A stretch of 64,000 nucleotides of DNA from Pseudomonas asplenii (lineage in GTDB: Bacteria; Pseudomonadota; Gammaproteobacteria; Pseudomonadales; Pseudomonadaceae), in NCBI RefSeq assembly GCF_001293465.1, contig NZ_JSYZ01000002.1, positions 373,367 to 437,366 on the forward strand, written 5' to 3'. The position numbers and the translations under genes are program-made. Positions 1 through 7,752 of this stretch are shown here, piece by piece. Within the stretch, counting starts at the first letter, position 1. The number at the start of each line of letters is the position of its first letter. The notes under the pieces were generated by a model. It had not been told where the DNA came from. It did not search any database and saw only the letters and a list, made by a program, of their open reading frames with translations.

Positions 1-709
1 GGTACTGGCTGCGCGCATGCATCAGGCGCCAGTTGTCCCAGATCAGCACGCAACCATCGGGAATCAGCAACGGCGTGCAGTGCTCCAGGAAGAACTGCTC
101 GCCCAATGCGGCGATTCGACCCAGAGGCGTACCACTGTTGCGGCCCTCGGGAGCGCTCAGATCGTCGCGGGACGGATTCACGTCGCCGTAATGGAACTGG
201 TTGTAGCTGAAGCGAAAGATGTCGCCCTCGGCGTTTTCCCTGAAGATGTACTCTTCGAGCACCCGCCGGGTCGTCTCCCCGGGCTTGGCGGTGGCGTTGA
301 AGGCCACCGGGTTGCGCTCGATCCAGTCCTTCAGGTCGGCAGGCAGCGTCTTGAGAAACGCCAGGCCATCGGCCAGTTGCGTATGCCCGCCACCACAGGT
401 CGCCTGGTGGTGACAGTGCAGTACCAGGTAGCGCGGCGGCGGATCGTAGACCGGCGCTTCGGTATGCGGACCGATGCCGTTCATGCTCTGGGAGTACGGC
501 AGGTCGTCGAAGCCCGGCTTCAGGGTCACCTCGAAGGTGTACAGGCCATTGAACTGCGGGATCACCCGGCCGAACGGTGCCAGCGTTTCGTACAGATCGG
601 CACTCAGTTCCTCGGGCTGCAGCAGGGTCCAGCCCTGCTCGGCGAGTTCACGGTGGTGATGGCTCAAGGCGCGTTGCGGAACCACGCTTGCAGCGATTTC
701 TTCCAACAT
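1..709 (-). CDS. Fe(II)/2-oxoglutarate oxygenase, clavaminate synthase/TauD-like (3' end outside window)
   Basis: This gene is partial; 236 codons are visible and the C-terminus lies beyond the left edge. Reading from the ATG at 709, preceded by an AAAGGA ribosome site, the protein has the facial-triad signature of the family: H82-T-E84 within GPHTEAPVY, and a distal histidine at about residue 231 in LMHAR. The HxE form rather than HxD is typical of clavaminate-synthase-like enzymes that hydroxylate or desaturate free or carrier-bound amino acids. It starts 20 nt after the aminotransferase stop, so it is probably the distal gene of the same operon. The substrate cannot be read from sequence; oxidation of an amino acid or amino-acid-derived intermediate is an inference from the neighbours. 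The arginine expected to bind 2-oxoglutarate should lie in the missing part. Confidence 0.82.
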   Translation of the reverse strand, partial: MLEEIAASVVPQRALSHHHRELAEQGWTLLQPEELSADLYETLAPFGRVIPQFNGLYTFEVTLKPGFDDLPYSQSMNGIGPHTEAPVYDPPPRYLVLHCHHQATCGGGHTQLADGLAFLKTLPADLKDWIERNPVAFNATAKPGETTRRVLEEYIFRENAEGDIFRFSYNQFHYGDVNPSRDDLSAPEGRNSGTPLGRIAALGEQFFLEHCTPLLIPDGCVLIWDNWRLMHARSQY

Positions 710-729
710 GGCGAAAGTCCTTTTCTGAA

Positions 730-1611
730 TCAGGCGATGACGGCGGCGGAGTAGGCGGCGATCAGGTCGCGACAGGCCTGCCCGGGCTGGTACTGATGCT
801 CGTCGATGCTGCGTACCGGAGTGATCTCGGCGGCGGTTCCGGTCAGGAAGCACTCCTCGAAGTCACCCAGTTCCTGTGGCAACAGCGTGCGCTCGATCAC
901 TTCGTAGTCCAGTTCACGTGCCAGGCGGATCACCGTCTGGCGGGTGATGCCGTTGAGGAAGCAGTCCGGCACCGGGGTATGCAGTTGCCGCCCCCTGACG
1001 AAGAAGATATTCGCACTGGTGGCCTCGGCCACATGCCCGCGCCAGTCGAGCATCAACGCGTCGTGGTAGCCGTTGTTCTCGGCATCGTGCTTGCTCAGGG
1101 TCGCGATCATGTACTGCCCCGAGGCCTTGGCCTCGAACGGGCTGCTGCTCGGTGGCGGACGCCGCCAGAGCGCCGTCTTGAGCCTGATCCCGGCCATGCG
1201 TGCCGCCGGGTCGAAGTAACTCGGCCACTGCCAGCAGGCAATCGCCAGGTGCACGCGGTTGAAACGGGCCGACGTCGAGATCATTTCACTGCCGCGCCAG
1301 GCCACCGGACGCAGGTAGCCATCGGTCACGCCGTTGCGTTCGAGCAGGGCATGACTGGCCTCCTCCAGCGTCTGCAGATCATAGGGAATGGTGAAGTCCA
1401 TCAATTGCGCGGAGCGATACAAGCGCTCGGAGTGCGCACGCAGCTGGAAAATCTTGCCGCCATAGACGCGCTCGCCCTCGTAGACCGTACTGGCGTAGTG
1501 CAGCCCATGGGTGAGCACATGGATCTTCGCGGCCTTCCACTCGACGAACTCGCCGTCGAGCCAGATATAGCCGTCGCGTTGATCGAAAGGAATCGCTGCC
1601 GGGCCACTCAT
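730..1611 (-). CDS. Class IV aminotransferase, IlvE-like branched-chain amino acid aminotransferase
   Basis: A 293-residue PLP-dependent fold-type IV transaminase that moves an amino group between glutamate and a 2-oxo acid. The PLP lysine is K162 in the EAKASGQY motif, followed by the typical GYHDALMLD and EATSANIFFV segments and the C-terminal GTAAEITPVRSID motif, all close to E. coli IlvE. The start at 1611 was chosen because its ATG overlaps the TGA of the upstream dehydrogenase (ATGA) and residue 1 aligns with the family; longer readings add non-family sequence. In this context it is probably a dedicated copy that makes or uses a 2-oxo acid in the cluster pathway rather than the housekeeping IlvE, but that is inference. 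Confidence 0.88.
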   Translation of the reverse strand: MSGPAAIPFDQRDGYIWLDGEFVEWKAAKIHVLTHGLHYASTVYEGERVYGGKIFQLRAHSERLYRSAQLMDFTIPYDLQTLEEASHALLERNGVTDGYLRPVAWRGSEMISTSARFNRVHLAIACWQWPSYFDPAARMAGIRLKTALWRRPPPSSSPFEAKASGQYMIATLSKHDAENNGYHDALMLDWRGHVAEATSANIFFVRGRQLHTPVPDCFLNGITRQTVIRLARELDYEVIERTLLPQELGDFEECFLTGTAAEITPVRSIDEHQYQPGQACRDLIAAYSAAVIA

Positions 1612-2672
1612 ACCGTCACCTCCGCGGTGTTCATCAGGACGCTGGTCACTTCCAGCCCACACAGCCGAGCCTCGGCCATCAATGCGCTCGCCTCCTCCTG
1701 GGAGGCAGGGATCCCGGCAATCAGACGATTGCGCCGGGTGTGGGCCTGGGGATCACCGGCCACGTGGACACGCTCGCCGGCCTGGGCCGGAGTCGAGCGG
1801 ATGGTTTCCATCAAGCCGGCAAGGCTGGCCTGGAAGCTGCGCAGGTCAGTGAAGGCGGAGATATCCAGGGCGATCATGAAGTGACCGATCTGACGTCCCT
1901 TGCTGAAGGAGCCGGTATCCAGATGATCCAGCTGGTGATCCAGTGGCATGCCGGTCAGCAGGCAACTGAGCACCTGCACCATCATCGCCAGGCCCTGACC
2001 CTTGTAGCCGCCCAGGGGCGACAGAGAGACCACTTCATCGGGCTCGGCGGTGTCATTGCCGTCCTTGTCCAGCGCCCATCCCAGCGGCAGCGACAGACCG
2101 AGCTTGCGGTAGTGCTTGACCTGGGAATAGGAGATCTGGCTGGTTGCCATGTCGAGCACGAACGGTTGTCCGTCCGCCGGTGCGGTGAAGCAGATCGGGT
2201 TGGTACCGAACATTGGCTGCTTGCCCTTGAACGGTGCCATGCGCGCGGCAGCGCTGGTGGTGACGATACCGATCATGCCGCTGTTGGCGATCTCCAGCCC
2301 GTAGACCGACGCCGCGCCGAAGTGGTTGGAATTGCCGACGCCCACCGCGGCGATGCCACTGCTGCGGGCCTCCTGCACGGCCAGCTTGGCGGCATACATG
2401 CCGGCCACGGTGCCCAGCGCCTGGTCGGCATCGAGAATGATCACGTTACCATTGCGTCGTTGCACCTGGATGTTCGGGATCGCATGGCTGCGGCCTTCGT
2501 CCAGCTCCCGCAGGTACAGCGGGAACAGGCGCAGGCCGTGGGTGTCGACACCCATCAGCGAAGTGTCCACCAGGGCATTGGCGAACCAGTTGGCGTGCTC
2601 CGTCGACACGCCACGGCGCTTGACCGCCTGTGCACAGACCTGGCGGGCAGTGTGCGGATTCAGATAGATCAT
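1608..2672 (-). CDS. Ldh2-family NAD(P)H-dependent oxidoreductase (malate/lactate/ureidoglycolate dehydrogenase type)
   Basis: A 354-residue member of the Ldh2 family, which reduces 2-oxo acids (malate, lactate, ureidoglycolate, diketogulonate) and, in the DpkA branch, cyclic imines such as piperideine-2-carboxylate. Visible family hallmarks are GVDTHGLRLFP near residues 42-51 and the proposed catalytic histidine H117 in GNSNHFGAASVYG, followed by FGTNPICFTAP. The ATG at 2672 is preferred because GATGGA lies 9 nt upstream; an ATG at 2681 has that sequence directly against it. The gene lies 29 nt after the aminomutase and overlaps the aminotransferase start by 4 nt. It could reduce the 2-oxo acid or a cyclic imine produced by its neighbours; the choice cannot be made from sequence. 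Confidence 0.85.
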   Translation of the reverse strand: MIYLNPHTARQVCAQAVKRRGVSTEHANWFANALVDTSLMGVDTHGLRLFPLYLRELDEGRSHAIPNIQVQRRNGNVIILDADQALGTVAGMYAAKLAVQEARSSGIAAVGVGNSNHFGAASVYGLEIANSGMIGIVTTSAAARMAPFKGKQPMFGTNPICFTAPADGQPFVLDMATSQISYSQVKHYRKLGLSLPLGWALDKDGNDTAEPDEVVSLSPLGGYKGQGLAMMVQVLSCLLTGMPLDHQLDHLDTGSFSKGRQIGHFMIALDISAFTDLRSFQASLAGLMETIRSTPAQAGERVHVAGDPQAHTRRNRLIAGIPASQEEASALMAEARLCGLEVTSVLMNTAEVTV

Positions 2673-2701
2673 GGTGTTCATTCCATCGAATAGGTTTGGG
2701 A

Positions 2702-4048
2702 TCAAACGGCTTCCAGCGCGACGGGAATCAGTTTCGGTGGCGCGGCACTGTCGTTCTGGAAGAAGAAGAACTCTTCGCCGAAGGCCGGGACCAGTTCGTC
2801 GAACCAGGTCGCCTGCGGGTCGAACTTGGCGTAGAAGGTGCGCAATACCCACTGCGGGTTGCGGGCCTGGAGAAACTGCAGGACGAAGACTTTCTCACCC
2901 GCGACGGTCTCGATCCCGTTGATCACCACCTTGCCGTAGAAGGTGCTCATCGACGGCCCGCGTACCGTGCGCGCCAGACCGGAGACCGTGCGATAGGCCG
3001 ACTGGTAGATCTCGAAGGCGCGATACAGCGGCATCGCGAAGTAGTGGCTGGGGCCGGTATCCCGCTCGACGAAGAAGTAGTAGGGAATGGCGCCCAGGCG
3101 AACCCCCTCGGTCCACAGTGCCGCCCAGTCGGCCGGGTCTTCGTTGATGTGGCGAATCAGCGGTGCCTGGATCCGCAGAGTCGCTCCGGACGAACGGATC
3201 CGCTGGATGGCCTGACGGGCCATGTCCTGCCGGATCTCCACCGGATGGTTGTAGTGCCCCATCACCGACAGGTTCTTGCCACTGGCCACCACCCGCTTGA
3301 ACAGGTCGATCAGCGCGTCGGCATCCTTGTCCGTGACAAAGCGCTGCGGCCAGTAGGCCACCGACTTGGTGCCCAGTCGGATACTTCTGATGTGCGCCAT
3401 GTCCGGTGCCAGCAGCGGCTCGATGTACTCGGCCAGGGAACGGGTGTTCATGATCAGCGGGTCACCACCGGTGATCAGCACGTCCGTCACCTCGGTATGC
3501 ACCCGCAGGTACGCCGCCAGTTCCTGGGATTCGCGGGCGTTGAACTTGAGTTCGTCCTCGCCGATGAACTGCGCCCAGCGGAAACAGAAGGTGCAGTAGG
3601 CGTGGCAGGTCTGGCCGGCACCGGGGAAGAACAGTACGGTTTCCCGATACTTGTGCTGGATACCCGACAACGGCTTGCCGTCCAGGGTCACGGTGTTGTG
3701 GGTCAGTTGCCCTGCCGGATGCGGGTTCATCCGCTGCCACACCTGTTCCACCTGGCGCTTGACCGCCGCGCTGTCATCACCGTCGATCAGGGCCTTGAGC
3801 GCCTCGTACTCATGGGGATGAAGCATGTCGCGATGAGGAAAGGTCATGCGGAAAATCGGATCATCCGGAATGTTGTTCCAGTCGATCAGGGTGCTGAGCA
3901 CATAATCGTTGGTGCGAAATGGCATGACCTTGGAGACGACCGTCATTGCTTCCTGCAATTCTGGAGTCAGTCTTTGCCAATACACCGTATCGCGAATAGT
4001 TCTTGAATTATAAGGTTTATACTTTTGCGGTTCGGACAGTCCCTGCAT
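2702..4048 (-). CDS. KamA-family radical SAM aminomutase with altered substrate-binding residues
   Basis: A 448-residue relative of lysine 2,3-aminomutase, which uses SAM, a [4Fe-4S] cluster and PLP to move an alpha-amino group to the beta carbon. The cluster cysteines are C148, C152 and C155 (CHAYCTFC). R157 matches the arginine that holds the substrate carboxylate, GGDP at 194-197 is the SAM motif, and K373 in FYGK matches the PLP lysine. Aligned by eye to the clostridial enzyme with no gap, the two aspartates that bind the lysine side-chain amine correspond to R329 and S366. A glutamate or another non-lysine substrate is therefore more likely. The start has a CAGGAG site 8 nt upstream. A 247-nt gap separates it from the GST gene, so a separate promoter is possible. 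Confidence 0.87.
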   Translation of the reverse strand: MQGLSEPQKYKPYNSRTIRDTVYWQRLTPELQEAMTVVSKVMPFRTNDYVLSTLIDWNNIPDDPIFRMTFPHRDMLHPHEYEALKALIDGDDSAAVKRQVEQVWQRMNPHPAGQLTHNTVTLDGKPLSGIQHKYRETVLFFPGAGQTCHAYCTFCFRWAQFIGEDELKFNARESQELAAYLRVHTEVTDVLITGGDPLIMNTRSLAEYIEPLLAPDMAHIRSIRLGTKSVAYWPQRFVTDKDADALIDLFKRVVASGKNLSVMGHYNHPVEIRQDMARQAIQRIRSSGATLRIQAPLIRHINEDPADWAALWTEGVRLGAIPYYFFVERDTGPSHYFAMPLYRAFEIYQSAYRTVSGLARTVRGPSMSTFYGKVVINGIETVAGEKVFVLQFLQARNPQWVLRTFYAKFDPQATWFDELVPAFGEEFFFFQNDSAAPPKLIPVALEAV

Positions 4049-4295
4049 GACAGCGCTCCTGAAGATTCTGTTATGAGTTCAGCTATGTATCAATTTGAAC
4101 CAGACAGATTTGCCGGATATATCTCCAGCCATCACAGACAAAACAAATCCCATTGCCCTTGGCGCCATATGACGCGGCAACTTGTTTTTATTGATTAGAG
4201 GTCTTTGGCCACTGCCAGCAACTTCGTGCCTATTGGGATCTTCACGGCATTGAGCAAGATCGATCATTGTCCCCAACGGATCGATCAGGTCGTGT

Positions 4296-4949
4296 TCAGT
4301 TCGCTGGCAACGGCGCCACGCGCTCCTGCCCGATCCAGGCCTGGACACTGGCGCGACTCCATTGCCGACGGACATAGGCCGCCAGTTGCTCGGGCATCTC
4401 GTCACCATTGGCCAGCAGGCGATTGAGCATGATCGCCAGGTCGGTATCGGCAATGCTCCAGTCGCCGAACAGATGGCCGTCGCTGTCGCCCAGGAAGGTA
4501 CTTGCTACCCGGTACAGGCGCTCTACGGCGGCCTTTGCCGCGTCGGACAGAGGCTGATCGCGCTTACCGAAGTAGATCAGGTCCGCCGGCCGCTCCTGGC
4601 GGATCACCAGCAGGTCGCTGCGCAGCCAGGCCTGCAGTTGACGGGCCCGGGCACGTTCCTGCAGACCACGGGGCAGAACCTGTTTATGGCCGGCGCCGGC
4701 AAACGCCTCGTCGAGATACTCGGCGATGGCCGACGACTCGGTCAGGGCGAAACCGTTGTGCACCAGGGTCGGCACCTTGCAGGTCAGCGACAGGTCACGA
4801 TAGGCCGGCAGATAATTATCGCGTTTCTTGAGATCGACAGTAACGATATCAAACGCAAGTTCCTTTTCTTTCAGTGCAACAAAAGCCGACAAGGCAAAAG
4901 CACTGACAAAATCGGCGCCGACATGAAGAGTTAATTTTTGTTCAGCCAC
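4296..4949 (-). CDS. yfcF: Glutathione S-transferase, YfcF-like
   Basis: A 217-residue soluble glutathione transferase. The N-terminal thioredoxin-like half shows the cis-proline and glutathione-binding segments KVPTL and LTESSAIAEYLDE, and the helical half contains QAWLRSDL, RQERPADL and GDWSIADTDLAIMLNRL, which closely resemble E. coli YfcF. The start is a GTG at 4949 with AAGGGA 8 nt upstream. It lies downstream of a 391-nt intergenic region with palindromes and upstream of the aminomutase gene. In the cluster it might add or remove glutathione, act as an isomerase or give self-protection; none of these is demonstrated. It could also be a general stress gene that sits here by chance. Confidence 0.85.
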   Translation of the reverse strand: MAEQKLTLHVGADFVSAFALSAFVALKEKELAFDIVTVDLKKRDNYLPAYRDLSLTCKVPTLVHNGFALTESSAIAEYLDEAFAGAGHKQVLPRGLQERARARQLQAWLRSDLLVIRQERPADLIYFGKRDQPLSDAAKAAVERLYRVASTFLGDSDGHLFGDWSIADTDLAIMLNRLLANGDEMPEQLAAYVRRQWSRASVQAWIGQERVAPLPAN

Positions 4950-5340
4950 AGGATATTCCCTTCCATTTCCATATACATGTGAACTTTCAGCCGAATTGCT
5001 CGACCGAAAAAACCGTCAGACAGGCGAGCGGGCAGCGTACAGGTGTACAGCTGATTGCCCATCACTCGAATTAACTCAGAGACACTGCCTACGAAATGGA
5101 TCGTAAATAACTGAATGACGCTTCGATAGATACAGAAAATGCCAGTTTGTATCGATACAGATGACCGCAGGATGACAGAATGCTTGCAGATATCGATGCA
5201 AGAGAGTGACCGGGAGAAGGGGGACACCACCGGCAGCCTGCCGAGCGACGAAAAAGGCAGGCACAAACGCAGGCAGGGAGCCAGCGAACGCTGGCTCCCT
5301 GCCTGGGAGAACGATGAAGGAAAATGGTGGAGAGGGTTAC
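4950..5340. promoter_or_regulatory. Intergenic region between cupin and GST genes with operator-like palindromes
   Basis: This 391-nt stretch has no convincing gene; the short readings in it lack ribosome sites and family similarity. It is less GC-rich than its surroundings. It holds a perfect 12-bp palindrome TGTATCGATACA at 5148-5159, a related GATAGATACAG at 5125-5135 and TTGCAGATATCGATGCAA (arms TTGCA/TGCAA) at 5184-5201. A long hairpin sits at 5270-5305. It probably contains the end of the exporter-ligase-RidA-cupin unit and a promoter for the GST gene. The regulator is unknown; the MocR-type protein at 8967 is a candidate. Confidence 0.45.
5270..5305. terminator. Perfect 36-nt inverted repeat, probable terminator after cupin gene
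   Basis: CAGGCAGGGAGCCAGC pairs exactly with GCTGGCTCCCTGCCTG around a GAAC centre. It lies 36 nt downstream of the cupin stop codon. On the minus-strand transcript a TTTTT run follows only about 15-20 nt later, so it is not a textbook intrinsic terminator; it may act as one, or protect the mRNA 3' end. Confidence 0.55.
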
Positions 5341-5826
5341 CTACCCGGTCTTGCCGATCCGGCCGTTCTGATCGGCAAAGTTCGACAGCGCCGCCACCTG
5401 CGGCATGTTGCTGATATTGAGCATGACCAACGGCTCCTGCGTGGAACCGTTGATGAATCCATGGGCGTTCCACGCCGGCACGACGATCACGTCACCGCCG
5501 CCGATCGGCACGGGCTGGGCATCGCCGAGGGTCAGCTGGCCCTGGCCCGACTGGATGATGAACAGGTGCCACCAGGTATGGGCATGCTGGTTCAAGGTGG
5601 TGCCGGGGTTCAGCCATTGCATCGAGATCACGGTGCCCGGCAGGATCTCGCAACCGCCGATACTCGACTCGCTCGACAGGGCGACGATGTCGGTATCACT
5701 TGGTTGCATCTCGCGTTGCAGGCTGGCCAGGTCCGTGCCCTTCCACACCTGCGGTCGAGGTGACTCGCCCTGCAGGCTGTCGCGAAAATCCTGATAGGTG
5801 AAAAAGCTGCCCTTGAAGGTGTCCAT
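5341..5826 (-). CDS. Single-domain cupin protein
   Basis: A 161-residue protein with one cupin barrel. Motif 1 supplies H81, H83 and probably H87 (HAHTWWHLFIIQSGQG), and motif 2 is GDVIVVPAWNAHGF with H122, so a metal site is likely. Small cupins act as isomerases, dioxygenases or ligand-binding proteins, and the sequence does not separate these. It lies 50 nt after the RidA-like gene and is the last gene of the exporter-headed unit, followed by a strong hairpin. The combination of cupin, ATP-grasp ligase, aminotransferase and MFS exporter is reminiscent of the bacilysin pathway, where the bicupin BacB is an isomerase, but this protein has a single barrel. Confidence 0.8.
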   Translation of the reverse strand: MDTFKGSFFTYQDFRDSLQGESPRPQVWKGTDLASLQREMQPSDTDIVALSSESSIGGCEILPGTVISMQWLNPGTTLNQHAHTWWHLFIIQSGQGQLTLGDAQPVPIGGGDVIVVPAWNAHGFINGSTQEPLVMLNISNMPQVAALSNFADQNGRIGKTG

Positions 5827-5876
5827 GTGTCATTCCATTTTTGCGGCGAGACGTTCCCATCGCGCAGACATTGATT

Positions 5877-6440
5877 TTATAGCTGGCGCAAAGCCCCTTC
5901 GTTAACCGCGGCAATGATATCGACTTCGATCGCGGCATTCTTCGGCAGTTGGTACACCCCCACCGTCGTCCGGGTATGCCGGCCGGCATCCCCCAGTACC
6001 CGATGGAATACATCCGAGGCACCGTTGGCGACCTCACTGAGATCGGGGAACTCTTCCGTCGACTTGACGTAGACCGTCACCCGCGCAAGGGACTTTATGC
6101 GATCCAGCGAACCAATGGTTTGCAGAATCAATGCCAGCCCGCGCATGGCGCTGATGCCGGCAGCTTTCTGCGCCTCCTGCAGGGTCAGGTTGACGCCGAC
6201 GCGACCGGGGAGGATCACCTTGCCGCTCATCATCGGCACGAGCCCGCTGACGAACACCTGGTCATGCAGCCGCAAGGCTGGCGAGTAGTGCCCTCCAGCG
6301 GTATTTTCACCATAGATGTCATAACCCAGTTCCTGGGCAATGGCGATAAAACGTTCATCACACGACATCGACATCACTTCCTTCTGTGGCTGGGCCAGCT
6401 CCGGGATAGAAGATTCAGGCCATGAGGCAGCGGGGTTCAC
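5877..6440 (-). CDS. RidA/YjgF-family protein
   Basis: A RidA-family protein. Members hydrolyse reactive enamine/imine intermediates released by PLP enzymes, or act as dedicated steps in catabolic or biosynthetic pathways. The core begins near FIAIAQELGYDI, includes HDQVFVSGLVP, and ends with TRTTVGVYQLPKNAAIEVDIIAAV, in which the arginine matches the substrate-carboxylate arginine of RidA. The GTG at 6440 overlaps the ligase stop (GTGA) with GAGG upstream. An ATG at 6374 has an AAGGA site 5 nt upstream and fits the family length better, since the first 22 residues are not conserved, so either start is possible. Its presence fits a pathway that generates enamines or imines. Confidence 0.83.
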   Translation of the reverse strand: MNPAASWPESSIPELAQPQKEVMSMSCDERFIAIAQELGYDIYGENTAGGHYSPALRLHDQVFVSGLVPMMSGKVILPGRVGVNLTLQEAQKAAGISAMRGLALILQTIGSLDRIKSLARVTVYVKSTEEFPDLSEVANGASDVFHRVLGDAGRHTRTTVGVYQLPKNAAIEVDIIAAVNEGALRQL

Positions 6441-7732
6441 GACAGGGCCTCTTCAAGGCGAACGGAAGATTCCACCTCCAGCGGTGACACCACGATCGCC
6501 GACTCGATGGCCCTGACCAGCCGCAGCAGTTGCTCGCTGAGCGTGGAATAGTCGCTGTTGAAGAGAATGACGTGACCGATGAACGAGGTGTTGTCGGTCA
6601 CCAGGGCCGAGACGCGCTCGCCCACGCCCTTGCTGTACACCGCCTCGATCACCTCGATACCGAGCTCGGCCGCCAGCTCGCGGATATCCGGCAGATAGTG
6701 CAGGGAACCATGGGCCGGAGCACTCAGCAGCCGGATGCCGCAATAGCCCTGCGCAGTCGGCTGCCGCTCCTCCATCCGCCCTTCCACCGCCCAGCGCACC
6801 CAGCTTTCCCAGGGGTTGTACGCGGCGAAGGCTTTACGCGCCAGGTCCCAGATGTGCATGCCACCGGGGCGCATGTTGGTTTCCACGGCCGAGGTCAGGC
6901 CATTGCCCTTGAAAAACACCTCGTTGTGGTAAGCCCCATTGCGGGGCGACACCAGTTGGCGCATATGTTCGCCGGCGGCAGCGATGGCCAGCAGGGCGTC
7001 GCCACTCAGCGGCGCCGGGACCACCTGCTGGATCTCGGCACGATAGGCACCTTCGGTGGTGGTCTTCTCGGTGATCCAGGAACGCCCCGCCACGCAGTCC
7101 CAACTGTACTCGCGGGCCTCCTCCACCAACTCCTCGACGATGATCCCCCCCGAGCGATAAGGCTCCAGCGCCGCCCAGGCCGGCGCACATTCGTCCAGCG
7201 AGTGAATGACCCGGCAACCGCGGCTGGCCCCCTCGCAGGCGGGCTTGATGAAGGCCTTGCCGCCCAGGGCCTGCACGCGCTGAAGCAACTCCTCCAGTCG
7301 CTCGACGCGGCAGGAAAACACCGGCTGATAACTCGCCGGTGAGCTGGGCGCGGCAGCTTCCAGCTGGCGGAAGATTTCCTTGTCCAGCCCGGCACGGGCC
7401 TCGTCGGGGGTAATCCCCGGCAAGCCGTGGCGCGTGGCCAGGGCGGCACCGAGCAGGACCCCACGATCGGAAAACGGCAGGACACCGATCAGGTTCCACT
7501 GTTCGAGCTCCAGGCAGCCACACACTGCATTCAGGGCCGAATCCAGGTGCTCGGCGGCCAGCGATGTGGTCCAGACATAGTCCGCCACTTCGTAGTCTTC
7601 CAACTGGACCTTTTCCACCAGCAGAATCAGCTTGGCCTGATACAGCGACTGGCACAGCTGGCGCAGCTTGGCGATGTCACGTACGCGGTTGCCGTTATAG
7701 CCGACCACGATCACACAGGGTTTTGCACTCAT
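6437..7732 (-). CDS. ATP-grasp carboxylate-amine ligase, L-amino acid ligase type
   Basis: A 431-residue ATP-grasp enzyme that should form an acyl-phosphate and join a carboxylate to an amine, as in BacD-type L-amino acid ligases that make dipeptides. Features are a preATP-grasp N-terminal domain, K118, the ATP-contacting K163 with glycine-rich FIKPACEGASRG, EE at 200-201, and the metal-binding run with E271 and E284-x-N286-x-R288-P-G-G. The C-terminal domain of about 100 residues is also typical of L-amino acid ligases. The start has GGGAG upstream and lies 20 nt after the exporter gene; the stop overlaps the RidA-like gene. It is the best evidence that the cluster product is a dipeptide or amide. 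Substrates are unknown. Confidence 0.85.
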   Translation of the reverse strand: MSAKPCVIVVGYNGNRVRDIAKLRQLCQSLYQAKLILLVEKVQLEDYEVADYVWTTSLAAEHLDSALNAVCGCLELEQWNLIGVLPFSDRGVLLGAALATRHGLPGITPDEARAGLDKEIFRQLEAAAPSSPASYQPVFSCRVERLEELLQRVQALGGKAFIKPACEGASRGCRVIHSLDECAPAWAALEPYRSGGIIVEELVEEAREYSWDCVAGRSWITEKTTTEGAYRAEIQQVVPAPLSGDALLAIAAAGEHMRQLVSPRNGAYHNEVFFKGNGLTSAVETNMRPGGMHIWDLARKAFAAYNPWESWVRWAVEGRMEERQPTAQGYCGIRLLSAPAHGSLHYLPDIRELAAELGIEVIEAVYSKGVGERVSALVTDNTSFIGHVILFNSDYSTLSEQLLRLVRAIESAIVVSPLEVESSVRLEEALS

Positions 7733-7752
7733 CTCGGATCTCCCTTGCGAAC

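Noticed and set aside
4931..5473. 180-codon minus-strand frame across the cupin-GST gap
   Set aside because: It overlaps the cupin gene in another frame, lacks a ribosome site and has no family similarity; the gap looks regulatory.
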